Origin: Zhengitettix transpicula
Lineage: Eukaryota > Arthropoda > Insecta > Orthoptera > Tetrigidae
NCBI GenBank assembly: GCA_037074705.1
Contig: CM073591.1
Span: 81,946,532 to 82,010,531 of the forward strand
DNA: 64,000 nt
Direction: 5' to 3'
Position 1 is the stretch's first letter; the number at the start of each line of letters is the position of its first letter. The position numbers and the translations under genes are program-made. This document shows positions 23,959 through 34,446 of this stretch, one piece after another. The notes beneath the pieces are model-generated. The model saw nothing but the letters and a program-made list of their open reading frames with translations. It was not told the origin of the DNA and made no database searches.

Positions 23959-24312
23959 ACTGCCTTGACTACAAAATTGCCGAATATGCTATAAATATGT
24001 AAATAGTTTGTCCAGTTTTCCCCTATTGGTTCTGTTCTCCTGCCTCTGCTTTCTGTTTTAGTAAATATCCATGACGACATCCCTCCGTACCTAGCGACAG
24101 GAGATGATTACCAGGAAGTGTTGTTTGCATTGTTTCTTAAGGATTATGTGTATGATTGTGGTGACTAGTCAAATGTGAAAAGATATGATTTTTTTATGTG
24201 TGTGTGTAACCTATTAATATTAATTCTGTTTATATGTAATTTATCTACTGTACATTTGTAACAAATTCTATTTCCTCATTAGAGGGCTAATGGTGAATAA
24301 ATCTATCTATCG
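23959..24312 (+). repeat. LINE 3' UTR with microsatellite tail
   Basis: Follows directly on the LINE coding relic. It ends CCTCATTAGAGGGCTAATGG, TGAATAAATCTATCTATC, that is, with a short AATAAA-like word and (TCTA)n. Such a simple-repeat tail is typical of LINE 3' ends and marks the 3' boundary of the insertion at about 24312. Confidence 0.8.
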
Positions 24313-24540
24313 ACGTATCCTATTTCCTATTTCGAGGAAATAAATGTAAATCTAAAATAGTTTTAAAATTAAATTTCAGAAACGTCTGCAAATTCATAAG
24401 AAAATTCCTGACTGGTACTGTCAACTGGCAGATCAGAGGCCTAGACAATCTTAAATATCTGTTAGTATGCTATACTACGTAAGTTACAATTAAAACAGCA
24501 CTGGAACGCTTAGCATTTATTACAAAATTACCGCAGGTAC

Positions 24541-24775
24541 TGACTACAATCTGTAAGTTTTATTTCAATAAATTTAGAAACATTTTCTAGACTTAGTCAA
24601 TATTATAAACGAAGAAATTTCTGCCTTGGAAAAACTTTTTACTTGTGCTTCTTTTCTGTTTTTTCCTGGCTCTATATATTTTTATTCTTGCTTATGAAAT
24701 AGAAAACTCATTCAGTTTTTCCTTAGAATAAAATTCCAATTTAGTGTTACTTGTTTCACTTTATCTGAAAACCTG
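24541..24775 (+). repeat. Dispersed repeat (family C), copy 2
   Basis: Second copy of the repeat at 18861-19143, same orientation and about 5.7 kb away. It starts GACTACAATCTGTAAG and ends CTTGTTTCACTTTATCTG. It lacks the roughly 50-base segment found in copy 1. It begins about 230 bases past the LINE 3' end. Confidence 0.9.
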
Positions 24776-25073
24776 CAAACACCGCAGGTATAGACTTCAA
24801 AGAAGACATTTAAAATTTTCCTGTGAATGCATAATCTACATAAAACAGCCTACGTCATAAAATTAGCTGTAATTCAGTCTCCAAAAGCGCTAAGTCAGCT
24901 TTAAGAATTATTACCACATTAATTTCCGCAGATCCAGTTAGTGCTTGAAGCCCTATCACGTGGTTTCTAAATTCTTTAACTATTAATTTAGTCCCATTGT
25001 ATGGCTCTGAATTTGAGTGAAAAATATAGGCATTAATTTTAAAAATACATTGAAGACAAGACCCAAAACTTAC

Positions 25074-25165
25074 CCGACCGCAAACAAGAATTTCCAAATT
25101 AATACTAACTGTACATTGTGTTTTAAATTCTCGGGTAATTATTCCAGGTGAACCAGAAGCTTTAT
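25074..25165 (-). other. Candidate 92-bp exon bounded by splice-like sites
   Basis: On the minus strand TCTCTTATTCAG, a good pyrimidine tract plus AG (ending at 25166), precedes an open stretch that translates as KASGSPGIITREFKTQCTVS and INLEILVCGR. It then meets GTAAGT (25073-25068). The frame continues unspliced on both sides (24855-25181). No family was recognised and there is no neighbouring exon, so chance is quite possible. Confidence 0.2.
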
Positions 25166-25181
25166 CTGAATAAGAGACCAT

Positions 25182-26832
25182 TTAAATTAATACAACACGG
25201 CTAATTTTGTATAATTACAAATTAATGACATTATTTAACATATAAATTTTTCCGCGTTGGACATTCTCAAGGTTGTAAAACAAAGTGGAGCAATTGCGAT
25301 TGTAATTAATAGAGAAAAGGAGGGGAAAATCGACGATGTGTATCCAATTCAAAGTGTACGGGAGAAATACCGTAAAATGTAATTAGTTCCAAAAATCAAA
25401 AGTCTATTTATTTTGCTAAATGCGATTATAAATTCAATATTAAATGTACGGGGCAATAACGGATGTTGGGAATTTTCATTTTTAAATTAAACGATGAACA
25501 ATTGAGGAAAAAAAGACTATTACTATGATGAGGTGAGAATGACCCTTCGTAAGAATATAAAACACAAAAATTTAGTGTTTCCAGGTGAAATGAATAAAAA
25601 AATTTAATAAATTCAATGAAAATGAAAATCGAAATTAAAACAAGTTCAGTGTGAAAATTTTTGGAATAGATCCAGTTTTAGTGTACTGTTTATTTTCAGG
25701 GAAACAAAACTATATATTTAAGGACACTTTACGCATATATACAATATAATTAAATTTGCTTTTTAATTCTATTTTCTGCTTAGTTTCCAACAAGTGTGTC
25801 GTTAATTGCTTTAAAAAAATCGCTCATTGCGTTAATGTATTAAAAAAGAAATATTTCGTATAAATTTGGAACAATAATTTTTACTAGATTTTGGTAAGGA
25901 TTTAATCATTATTTCAGATATACGAAATAATACAATGATTAAAAAATTATAAAATTCATGTTTGGACATTTTTAAACTCTTTAAGAGGAGTCCTGTTCAT
26001 ACTATCTTTTTCACGAGTCATTTAGAGCTGCAACTATAGTACTTTTATTATCCATGCTGGGACGACTTTAAAGCGATGACAAAGTGGAGTATCTCCCCTG
26101 GCTCCTGCACAGGACAAGTCTTTGTCCGAGATGGCGTGGGTCTGAGTTGAGAGGCGCCACTCCCACTTATAGTCTGGAGCCATTGACTCATTGCGCACCG
26201 CAAAACACATTCATCAGACTCACTGACTTCGCCGTTACGGATACCGTTAAGTCGAAAATGTGACCATATAAGATCCCATTGTCCTACCGGGAACGTTCAA
26301 CAATTTTACGACGGATATGTAGAGCATCGTTTAAGAAAACTAACAGGCAATGATTCATCTAAGTTATATCACATTCATCCCCAACATCCTTGAAACTATT
26401 ATTCAAACGTGCCTTCCCACTCCACTAACAATATTTATTTGAATACGAGTAGATTAATCTTTGTATTGCTCAGCAGTTCGAGAAACACAAAACTGTTCCA
26501 GATACCTGACAGTTATAGACCATTGTATCCATTTAAATATAATTGGGCTGTTACATTAATTTCAATTATTGATAATTGAAAATCCATTAAACAGCATCCA
26601 AACAATTTTATTTATTTTAATTTTAGCTTTCAATAATTGTTATTATAAATCTGTAAAATAAAATTACAGAATTTTTATAATCAAACTTTACATTATTATT
26701 TGGTACGAAGTTTCATGCGGTTTTGATCTGAATAAATTTATATAAGCCTTTCGTTGTCATTGTGAGACATATTTGCAGTGAACAGGGATAGTAATTGATA
26801 ATGCATGTTCAGATGTTTAATCTCTTATTTGG
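25182..26832. other. AT-rich DNA, nothing recognised
   Basis: A GC-richer patch at about 26030-26240 has no long frame. No repeat copy was recognised. Confidence 0.5.
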
Positions 26833-26848
26833 CCATGGAGACAGTATT
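26833..26848. repeat. Target-site duplication, distal (3') copy
   Basis: CCATGGAGACAGTATT, identical to 27598-27613. The pair brackets a 749-bp minus-strand insertion whose A-rich tail abuts this copy. Confidence 0.85.
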
Positions 26849-27597
26849 TTATTTTTATTTATTAAAAGTTTATAATGGTAGCGTTAACAACTTGGCCATT
26901 GGAGACCCATTAATAAATTACAAATAGTGCTTGTTTACGTAAGTATGCTACGATTCACATTGATTCCAATACTATACATGCAATAAAACAGTTTGAAAAA
27001 TTAATTATTCATTTCAAATGTGGGTTTCTTACATTTACATTTGACAAATCGCATTTGTTAATTATTTATCATAATAATAGGATAATTAATTATATTAACT
27101 TATTTGAAGCTGCGACTGTTGCAAATTCCACTGTACTGTAGTCATAGTTTGTTTTTATTAGGAAGAGGCGTCTGCTTCTGAATATGTATCACTCTCTTGT
27201 TTCTTGACTAAATTAATGAGCCATTTTATTCTACTTTTTGTGGTTTTATCATTTAAGTGTGGGTAAAAAGAGTCCAATACATTTATGAATGATGTAGAAG
27301 ATATTTGGTAATCTCTAATAATGGTCCTTGGGTTCTTTGAGTCCGTAGCATTTAGTATAAGAGTCTTTAACTGTTCCAAAGGGATAGCTGGAGCACTGGT
27401 TTCTTCTTCATATAATATTTTTAGTGAACCTAATGATTGACTAAGCGCCTTATATTTATGATCCTGAATGTTTTGTTTTGTTTTCTTGGGTGGATTAGTG
27501 CTTGTCTTATGTTCAGGATTACTGTCGTCTTTCTTATCAGCTTGGCTCGTCGAGCTCGTAGATGCAGTTCTTTTTTTATTTGTTAGTTGGGCATTAT
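26849..27597 (-). mobile_element. Retroposed element with A-rich tail and perfect 16-bp target-site duplication
   Basis: Read on the minus strand, the insert starts right after one 16-bp repeat and ends in a TAA/AAAA-rich tail (26862-26849) right before the second. This is the signature of target-primed retroposition. Its 3' end (words CCAATGGCC, CGCTACC and ATTATAAACTTTTAATAA on the minus strand) is shared with a shorter copy at 30815-30902, so this is a dispersed family. It carries one open frame (see the entry at 27158-27601). The exact target duplication indicates a young insertion. Confidence 0.8.
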
Positions 27598-27601
27598 CCA
27601 T
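27158..27601 (-). CDS. Uncharacterised 147-codon frame inside the retroposed element
   Basis: The frame runs from ATG at 27601 to a stop at 27158 without interruption. The N-terminal half is hydrophilic, rich in Lys, Ser, Thr and Asn (NKKRTASTSSTSQADKKDD, PPKKTKQ), like the disordered basic start of retroelement ORF1 proteins. The C-terminal half is more structured (IIRDYQISSTSFINVLDSF, SRIKWLINLVKKQ). The start codon and the next base lie in the target-site duplication, so the element's own frame probably began further upstream and is truncated. No zinc knuckle, RRM, endonuclease or polymerase motif is seen. The family is unrecognised; an ORF1-like or host-derived retrocopy are both possible. 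Confidence 0.45.
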   Translation of the reverse strand: MDNAQLTNKKRTASTSSTSQADKKDDSNPEHKTSTNPPKKTKQNIQDHKYKALSQSLGSLKILYEEETSAPAIPLEQLKTLILNATDSKNPRTIIRDYQISSTSFINVLDSFYPHLNDKTTKSRIKWLINLVKKQESDTYSEADASS

Positions 27602-27613
27602 GGAGACAGTATT
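27598..27613. repeat. Target-site duplication, proximal (5') copy
   Basis: CCATGGAGACAGTATT, identical to 26833-26848. It supplies the apparent ATG of the frame inside the insertion. Confidence 0.85.
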
Positions 27614-27920
27614 GTATAATTGCGTATGACTGAATTATAATAATTTTTCAAAATCTATGGCGAATTCTACTACAATTTTTGTCAAAGAAAGGCATACAAA
27701 AAAATGGTGCTGCTGTGCGTACAACATATAATTTGTCGTTGTTTTTTTACGAATATTTCAATCTCCTAATATTTTTATTGAAAATAATGGTAGACGAAAA
27801 ATACAAACGTCTCCAGAGCATTATTTCATTTTCTTACATTATTGTTGGTTGCATCGACACCTACGTATAGTTTTTTTAAATCAATTATAATACGCGCCAT
27901 AATTATTGATCATATTTCTG
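27614..27920. other. AT-rich DNA, nothing recognised
   Basis: Contains only a 63-codon frame with no recognisable content. Confidence 0.5.
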
Positions 27921-27924
27921 AAAC

Positions 27925-27985
27925 GTGTTGCAGTTTCGACCTGACTGTAGGTCTTCGTCAAACACGAAATATAGATGAAGTAATA
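27925..27985 (-). repeat. Penelope-type hammerhead-like motif
   Basis: On the minus strand TTGACGA (27961-27955) is followed by one extra A and then the stem GACC (27953-27950), loop TACAGTCA, GGTC. Next come GAAA (27937-27934), CTGCAACACG and TTTC. The hammerhead core pattern CUGANGA, stem II, GAAA is met except for the first base (T for C) and the extra A. A family link to the other motifs in the window is inferred from the shared layout. Confidence 0.45.
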
Positions 27986-29354
27986 TACAGACGTTATTGA
28001 TATAATAATATTATTTCTATGGTCTATGTACAGTTGTTGAAGTTATTCAATCGCAATTTATTTACAAACTACTCCGTTATTCTATCACATCAGTAGCAAC
28101 AGGATGTAGATAATAGCAAAAACGGCCAAATGGAACGATTTAGCCGTTGCCCTTCTCTGTCCGCCTACAGGCAGTTTACCTGCTCTGTAAAGCACAAGGA
28201 CACAACCCTTGGCTAACTAAGATGTAGGTATTTATACTCCCACACTACTCGAGAATACTAACATAAAGCTTACATTGATCTGAGAAATTCATATGTTTGA
28301 CAAGCCTTGGATTGTGTGCGTCGGTCCAGTGCTAATATAAATTTCAACTACGCGTGACAGTTGTCACGTTAAATGTTAAAAGGGACTACACGTATTCAAA
28401 TTAATGTTATTTTCGTGATTTTTCTCTTTACGTACTTGTTATTGAATGGTGGCCACAAAGTGAGGTTATATGAGAGACTATAAACAGCTATAAATTTATA
28501 AAAACCATAATATCAGGAGTTAGAGGACGTTTTAAAAATTCAAGAGATCACAGGTTTAGAAGGGTGCAGCTCGTAAGGTGGTTGTCTTGTGACACTGCGC
28601 AAAGAGAGAGAGAGAGAGACATGGAAGGGGCGATAAATAGCGCCTTGACCACACACTTTTACTCGCTTCTATTAATATCCGAAGCTAAGTTCGAACAACA
28701 ATTAACAAATTAATAGGGGACAAATTAAGACACTGTGTAACCCTCTGCACTGTCAATACACAATAACAATTCGCAGCTGTCTTTTCTTGGGATTTAGCAA
28801 CGTTGCAGATCCACCACTTTACTTTTATTATAGATGTATAGTATTTCCATACGGTTAGATTATTACAGAATAACCTGTATTCTTATAATTTAACACAATT
28901 TATTTAGCTTGCTTATTCAACACTTGTCTCCCTTGGTGGGCTATATCCATATCTGTATTCAGCATATTTATATTGCATAACAACAACCCATAAAATCAAT
29001 TTAAAGTGCAATAATTAAGCACACTAACGTTTTAAGGACGAATAACTCCATTTAATGCCACTGATTGTAAAGGGATGTGATTGTCACTGCACATCCTAAT
29101 TAGAAATCTGGGATTGGTTATAATATCTTCAGTTAATTTATTTTCCCTCACATTTACTACATATGATATTTAAATCATAACTGTATCACATTTTCGTACT
29201 AATGGCCTATGAATATTTAAGCGGATATATAATCTTATTAACAGATCAATCAATGGAGGAATTAAATTTTTTAATAATCTGGCGTCTTTTAAAATAATTG
29301 TGAAAAACACCATCCTGAAAGTGATAAATAATTTACTATCCAGTTAAAACATTA
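27986..29354. other. No recognised gene; short (GA)n at 28606-28619
   Basis: Mixed AT-rich DNA. A GA microsatellite of about 14 bases lies at 28606-28619. A somewhat GC-richer patch at 28130-28240 has no recognised content. Confidence 0.5.
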
Positions 29355-29356
29355 TA

Positions 29357-29593
29357 CAGGATGTTCGGAAAGTCGCTGCACACTGGACTACGGACTACGG
29401 ATGTGCATCTACGTACGAAGTTAGAAACAAAGTGACGTAAAAACTTAAATAACGACGTACACGAGAAGCATATCACAATTAAACCCTGTGAAAAGTGTTC
29501 ACCAATAAAATTTAGCAGATTCAGACTTGTATAGCCGCCCGTGGGAGAAAAGTGTTTCCATAACAACCGCACACCAACTTTCCGAACACTTTG
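29357..29593. mobile_element. Mariner-type miniature inverted-repeat element
   Basis: The ends are imperfect inverted repeats. The left reads CAGGATGTTCGGAAAGTCGC and the right, inverted, reads CAAAGTGTTCGGAAAGTTGG. They are flanked by TA on both sides (29355-29356 and 29594-29595), the target duplicated by Tc1/mariner elements. The 237-bp interior carries no recognisable transposase. The minus-strand frame across it (29336-29572) is a shadow. It is a non-autonomous element mobilised in trans. Confidence 0.8.
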
Positions 29594-29642
29594 TATTTGG
29601 CAAACAACGTCTTAACCTTAACGTGGGACTTATTTAGGTGTT

Positions 29643-29812
29643 CAATTCAATTCAGTTACAATTTATTATATAAATTTAGATTAACATAAATTTATAATCA
29701 TTAATAAATTCTAACTGAATTTTATTATTAAATTATAACTGAATTTTATAGGAAATTATAAATTAATGTTAATCTAAATTTTTATGTAATAAATTGTAAC
29801 TGAATTTAATTG
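29643..29812. repeat. Foldback (palindromic) AT-rich element
   Basis: The arms 29643-29698 and 29755-29812 are inverted repeats over about 56 bases with roughly 90% identity. Examples are AATTCAGTTACAATTTATTA and its inverted partner near 29780-29805, and TTTAGATTAACAT with ATGTTAATCTAAA. The 56-base centre has two copies of TAACTGAATTTTAT. It would form a long cruciform. No clear target duplication was found. Confidence 0.9.
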
Positions 29813-30453
29813 AAAGTATACACCAAAAGAGATTCCAATTAAGGATTAAAAGTTGAGTTTGTCAAATATAAATTTTTAAATTTAAAACTAAATTATTTCT
29901 GACTATTAGGCTAGTTTATTTTGCAAATAGTGGAATTATGTCTCTCAAAGTAATAGGGTACTTTCCTAATATTTGAATAATAATTGGTTCAGCAACGATA
30001 CTGATTAAAGGAGTATTATACATAATTTTATATCCGTTAGTATTTTGATATCGAAGAGTAATAAGTTTGATTTCATTTTACTTAACTAGTTCCGTTTTTT
30101 ATATAATACCTTTTTTTCCCCCCAATTTTTCATATAATTTTAGAATACTGTTGTCAAATTATTTGAGAAGATGGGAATACTATCAATGATCAACACTGTG
30201 GTATTATAGTTGATATTGAGAAAAAATTATTACTGAGCATCTGTGCTGTGTGATGTAAAAATTTATCACACGATAGAAAAAAAACCGTATCAAACCAGAC
30301 ATGTTACTTCAAAATTATTTTCCTTATTTTTCTTTGCTGTTCGCTTTGTTTAATACAAATAAAATAGTTGACATGTGTAAGTCAGCGTGGAAAGAGCTCT
30401 TACAATATAATATTTCCTTTTAATATTTGTATTGAGTGTTTACGTTTTGAGGA
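29813..30453. other. AT-rich DNA, nothing recognised
   Basis: No supported feature. Confidence 0.55.
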
Positions 30454-30800
30454 TTAACAGAACAGGAAAACCGATAGTAATTGATGTTGCGTAAGACCGC
30501 GGCGTCGTGGAACAGTTAATGGTGAACGTGACACAGTTGGTAGAGTGAGCTGAAATTCGTGGTGTCCAGGCACAGCTTGGCTAATGGCCTGTCCAACGCA
30601 GTCTTCACAATGGCCGGACTTGCCCAACACACTCCTGCTAATGGACACCGGGAAATCTCAATACGCAACACTGCGCACCTTAGTGGGGTTCTCCAAAATG
30701 CGGCGAGAAAAGGTCCAACTGCAAACCTGATTGCAATATGTCGCAAACAGCTCCAAATATGCGGAATTACGTTACCAAAAAATCTGTTTCAACAATTTCA
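30454..30800. other. GC-richer island, open on both strands, unrecognised
   Basis: A block of balanced composition in AT-rich DNA. Frames of 83 codons (30559-30810, plus) and 76 codons (30516-30746, minus) overlap. Neither shows a known domain. It lies directly left of a retroposon tail and a mariner, so it may be another mobile-element fragment. A host exon cannot be excluded. Confidence 0.3.
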
Positions 30801-30814
30801 AAGTAATTAATTTT

Positions 30815-30902
30815 TTTATTATTATTATTTAAAGTTTATAACGGTCGCGTCGACATCGTGGTCATTGGCTACCCGTATGTTATTTACAATAGTTTATTAG
30901 CG
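30815..30902 (-). repeat. 5'-truncated copy of the 26849-27597 element family
   Basis: The minus strand ends with the same 3' sequence as the longer element: GGGTAGCCAATG, CCGTTATAAACTTTAAATAA and an (ATA)n-rich tail. It is flanked by AATTAATTTT on both sides (30805-30814 and 30903-30912), a possible 10-bp target duplication. The flank is AT-rich, so chance must be allowed for. Confidence 0.65.
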
Positions 30903-30986
30903 AATTAATTTTCGTTATATTATTTCTTTGGAATATAATTTATTTAATTGTTTATTCTAGTCAGTCTGTTTACCAACTTCGTTATA

Positions 30987-32177
30987 CCACTGTGATCGAA
31001 AAGTAAGGTGAAATTGTCATTTAAAACTCCCGGGTATTATGAAGCCAGGTAAATGTTTTTTCCTAGGTTGGTAGGACTGTCTATAATATTTCCCAAGCGC
31101 CTGTTTGTTAAAGGTTTAATTATCTCCGAGTTACACGTGTTTTTGTTAACAACCAAAAGTGAATTTTTCGATTTTTGCAATGGGTGATTTTGTTGAGCAA
31201 AGAACTTGCATCAAATTTTGTTTTCGGAACGAATATTCTTGTGCAGACACGTTGAAAATGTTGCGAAAGCCTTTTGGTGATCAAACTATGGCACAAAAAA
31301 ACGTTTATAAGTGGTACAACGAGTTCAAAGACGAACCGCGCTCAGGACGACCATCAGCGTCTACCGACGAGGGCCACGTCTAAAAAATCAAAGATTAGGT
31401 GCTTGAAAATCGTCGATGGACAATTAGAGATCTCGCTGATAGTGTTGGATTATCATTCGGCTCAGCCCAAACCATTTGGAAGAATGTTTTGTGTCTCAAA
31501 CGCGTCAAGTCTCGATTGGTGCAAAATAGCTCAATTTTTTGGAAAAAAAAAGCGTCGCGTAATGTGTGTGAAACTTTGCTGTCTGACTATCAGGACCACT
31601 TGAAATGCATCATTACTGGAGAAGAGACTTGGATTTATGCATACGACCCTGAAACCAGCGACCAATCCAGCGAATATCGTGAAAAAGGGAAGCAAGACCG
31701 AAAAGACCACGGCAAAGTCGATCGAAAATCAAGGCGTTGTTGACAGTTTTCTTTCATCATCGTGGTGTGGTGCACAATGAATTCCTTCCGCCGGGCTATA
31801 CTTTCAAGAAAGAATATTATTTGAGCGTCGTTTGCGTGAAGCTATTCGTCTGAAACGGCTGAACAACTGTTGGTTCCTTCATCACGATAATGCACCATGT
31901 CATACTGCAATGGTTCTTCTCGACTTTTTTGCCAAAAACTCGACTCATATCGTTCCGCAACCACCGTATTCGCCTGATTTGGCTCCGTGCGACTTCTGGC
32001 TATTCAGCAAACTCAAAAGGCCAATGCGGGGACGCCGTTTTGACACGATTGAGGAGATAAAACCGAATCGAAGAAGGTCTTGAAGGCTATACCCGAAAAA
32101 GACTATTCCGACTCCTCGAGGTCTGGAAAAAGCGTTGGAAAAAGTGCGTTTTATCGGACGGGGATTGCATGCTGTAA
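30987..32177 (+). mobile_element. Mariner (DD34D) transposon, decayed, 3' end lost
   Basis: The left end follows a TA dinucleotide (30985-30986) and begins CCACTGTGATCGAAAAGTAA, GGTGAAATTG, a typical mariner inverted terminal repeat. About 190 bases later comes the transposase relic (31180-32177). The complementary right terminal repeat was not found up to about 32800, so the element is truncated or its right end has been replaced. Confidence 0.85.
31180..32177 (+). pseudogene. Mariner transposase pseudogene
   Basis: Starts MGDFVEQRTCIKFCFRNEYS with the paired helix-turn-helix N-terminal region (FGDQTMAQKNVYKWYNEFKD). Two in-frame stops lie at 31381 and 31396, and the frame resumes at ENRRWTIRDLADSVGLSFGS. 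The catalytic domain follows: ITGEETW (first Asp replaced by Glu at 31621), FHHRGVVHNEFLPPG, HHDNAPCH (second Asp) and YSPDLAPCDFW (third Asp, 34 residues after the second). The end is KAIPEKDYS, then LLEVWKKRWKKC with a stop at 32175-32177. Frameshifts lie near 31700, 31828, 32060 and 32110. The total length fits the usual ~340-residue family size. The element is dead. Confidence 0.95.
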
Positions 32178-32750
32178 TTGCATTTACCAATTTCTGAGCG
32201 ACTTCACTGTCTCTTACCGTATTACGGTTAACATTTTCCCTAGACCGTTTCTCTCACTTATTCCGTTCAAAATTTAATTTTACATATATTCGTCCATTCT
32301 ACTACAATATACTTCCAAATAAACAAATTTCTGTTTTCCTCTACGCATATTTTAGCCCTGCAGTCGTATGAATCATTTCAAGATCCTAATTCGATGCACG
32401 AAATAATCTAAAATATTAAAATTTTGTTGTCCTACTATACGAGTTATATTAGAACATAGTACGTAACTTACATATAATCATTTTCAATTGTTAAAATGCT
32501 TTATTGCGAGGTATAATTTAAAATAATTTAATCTGAAGCTATAATTGAATGTTTAAGATAAATTTATTCGTCTGTGTGATAAAATAACAGATTATTTCAG
32601 AATTTCAATAATATATCAATGTATTGTTATACAAAAATCTCGTTTAATTTGAAGAAAACTGTTCATGAACTGCAATTAATTTTATTATAAGGTCAACGCT
32701 TCGGTCAATTTGAATTTTATAAACATTTATCAACACAAAGATAGCATAAC

Positions 32751-32753
<3 letters not shown>
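32178..32753. other. AT-rich DNA, nothing recognised
   Basis: The expected right mariner end was looked for here and not found. Confidence 0.5.

Positions 32754-32796
<43 letters not shown>
32754..32796. repeat. (AT)n microsatellite, left of GR copy 3
   Basis: About 42 bases of alternating AT. A second (TA)n run at 33237-33254 lies at the other end of the GR copy, so the retroposon appears to sit within a dinucleotide tract. Confidence 0.95.
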
Positions 32797-32798
<2 letters not shown>

Positions 32799-32799
<1 letters not shown>

Positions 32800-33238
32800 G
32801 GCAACAGGCTACATGAGGCTAATCCACGTTGGGCAACTCTCCTTTAATAGCATAGGAAGGGATTTGAAAGGGGGGATGCGGAAGGGTAGAAGAAGGTAGC
32901 CAAGGGTTAACTAGGGTCCCCGTGCTATATTTTAAGGATCCTACCCAGCATTCGCCTAAAGAAATGCAGGGAAAACCCTAGAAAAACCTGAATCAGGTAG
33001 GTCGAGCATTGGGTACTTGTCCCACGCCCTTCCGATAGCGGGAGAGGAGTTTGCAGTGGGGACGCTGCATTCCCTTCTCCGTGCCGCGACCAGTTTAGGA
33101 GGCAGCTGGCCGACTATTCCAATAGGAATAGCAGACAACTCTTACCGTATGCCCAAGGTCTGTGACCCCGGAACATACACCTCTCAGAGCGGGCCTATGT
33201 GCCTCGGCTTGTGGGAACCTTAGTTCAAAAACGGAGAG
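32799..33238 (-). repeat. GC-rich retroposon GR, copy 3
   Basis: Minus-strand copy. From left to right on the plus strand it shows the reversed 3' end (GGCAACAGGCTACATGAGG), GGGATGCGGAAGGGTAG, GGATCCTACCCAGCATTCGC, GGGTACTTGTCCCACGCCC, GGAGGCAGCTGGCCGACTA and CTTACCGTATGCCCAAGG, and stops at CAAAAACGGAGAG. The 5' third seen in copies 5, 7 and 9 is missing, as in 5' truncation during retroposition. Two frames (32956-33138 minus, 33017-33223 plus) are shared with other copies. Confidence 0.95.
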
Positions 33239-33254
33239 TATATATATATATATA

Positions 33255-34410
33255 ATTTATAAAAATTAATAATAATTTTAACTATAACAATTTAAGCTAA
33301 ATCAGATTCACTCACGACATTCTTTCCGGTCCAATAGTGAAGAACATATTGTAATTTACAAATTCGCTGGATTACACTAAACCTTGTTTGAAACAGATGC
33401 GGCACTTTTTTTCTACAAGTTTTCTTCTTATTAATGAAGTTTTCACGGTTAATCACCAGGTTTAGATATCAATATGAATATGAACTCAAAGTTTCTGTGG
33501 TCTTAAAATCTGAAGGCTGCGGTAGAGAATTGTTTTTATATTGTAAAATACTTGCTCACTAAAATTAAATGCATTTTCTGAGTCCAATGTTTATTGAGCC
33601 AGAGAACATAGTGTTTTCGTAAAAATTGGTTTCAATATTATGTTGTAAAAGACATGTTTTTAATAATTTCGATTAGAGAAAAATTATTATAATTTTACTG
33701 TAATAATAATATTGCCTCATTCAAGTGTAACTTTGTCTAAGGTTTTTAAAAATGTAATGTTACGAATATTTCAAGTTTTATATCAACAATTCGTATGTAT
33801 TTGGATTTGTAATATTTTAGCTAATTGTTTAGACAGCATATTTATATAAATTAAAGTTCCGTTATTGGGTTTATTAAAAGATTTATTATGGCTGTTATTA
33901 ATGTAATTATGAATACACAGCAAATGGTTTGTAATTGTTGAAAATAATTGTTTTTTAAAAGCTTGTATATTTCTAACTGCATATTTAATTTTATAAAGAT
34001 TGAGGACTCGGCGTTTTATTTATTTAGATTATGTTATTTATATATGTGGTATGTCTGACTTTATGTAATTAAGGGACCAATATATAGAAAAAATTTATCA
34101 TATTTATTGCTATTAAGAGATTTTTAATAATTATATATATAATTATAAGTCCTTGAAAATGGTAATGTTGGCATTATAATAAATAAATTATGCTGATCTA
34201 TAACCTCAACAAAATTATAACTACATTCTAATAAAAGAACCTGTTAATTTTAATATGCTTTCTTTAAAACGGGTATGTTTAAAAAACGCTAAAATATTGA
34301 AAAATATTTCACTTAATTTTTAAACAAAAATATAATGCATAACAGTGAAAATTTTTAGTGCATTTGAGCAACTTTTGTTTTTTGAAGTTGGTACCATCGT
34401 GAATGAGTTC
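33255..34410. other. AT-rich DNA, nothing recognised
   Basis: No supported feature. Confidence 0.55.
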
Positions 34411-34446
34411 ACGGTTCTGTCGGAGTTCAGACTCTGACAGAACCGT
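34411..34446. other. Strong hairpin
   Basis: ACGGTTCTGTC (34411-34421) pairs perfectly with GACAGAACCGT (34436-34446). The stem continues with GAGT/ACTC and leaves a small loop. It lies in a minor GC-richer patch. No T-tract or RNA family was recognised. Confidence 0.85.

Noticed and set aside
32178..32800. Right terminal inverted repeat of the mariner at 30987
   Set aside because: The reverse complement of the left end (ending ...TTTTCGATCACAGTGG) was sought and not seen, so no right boundary is claimed.
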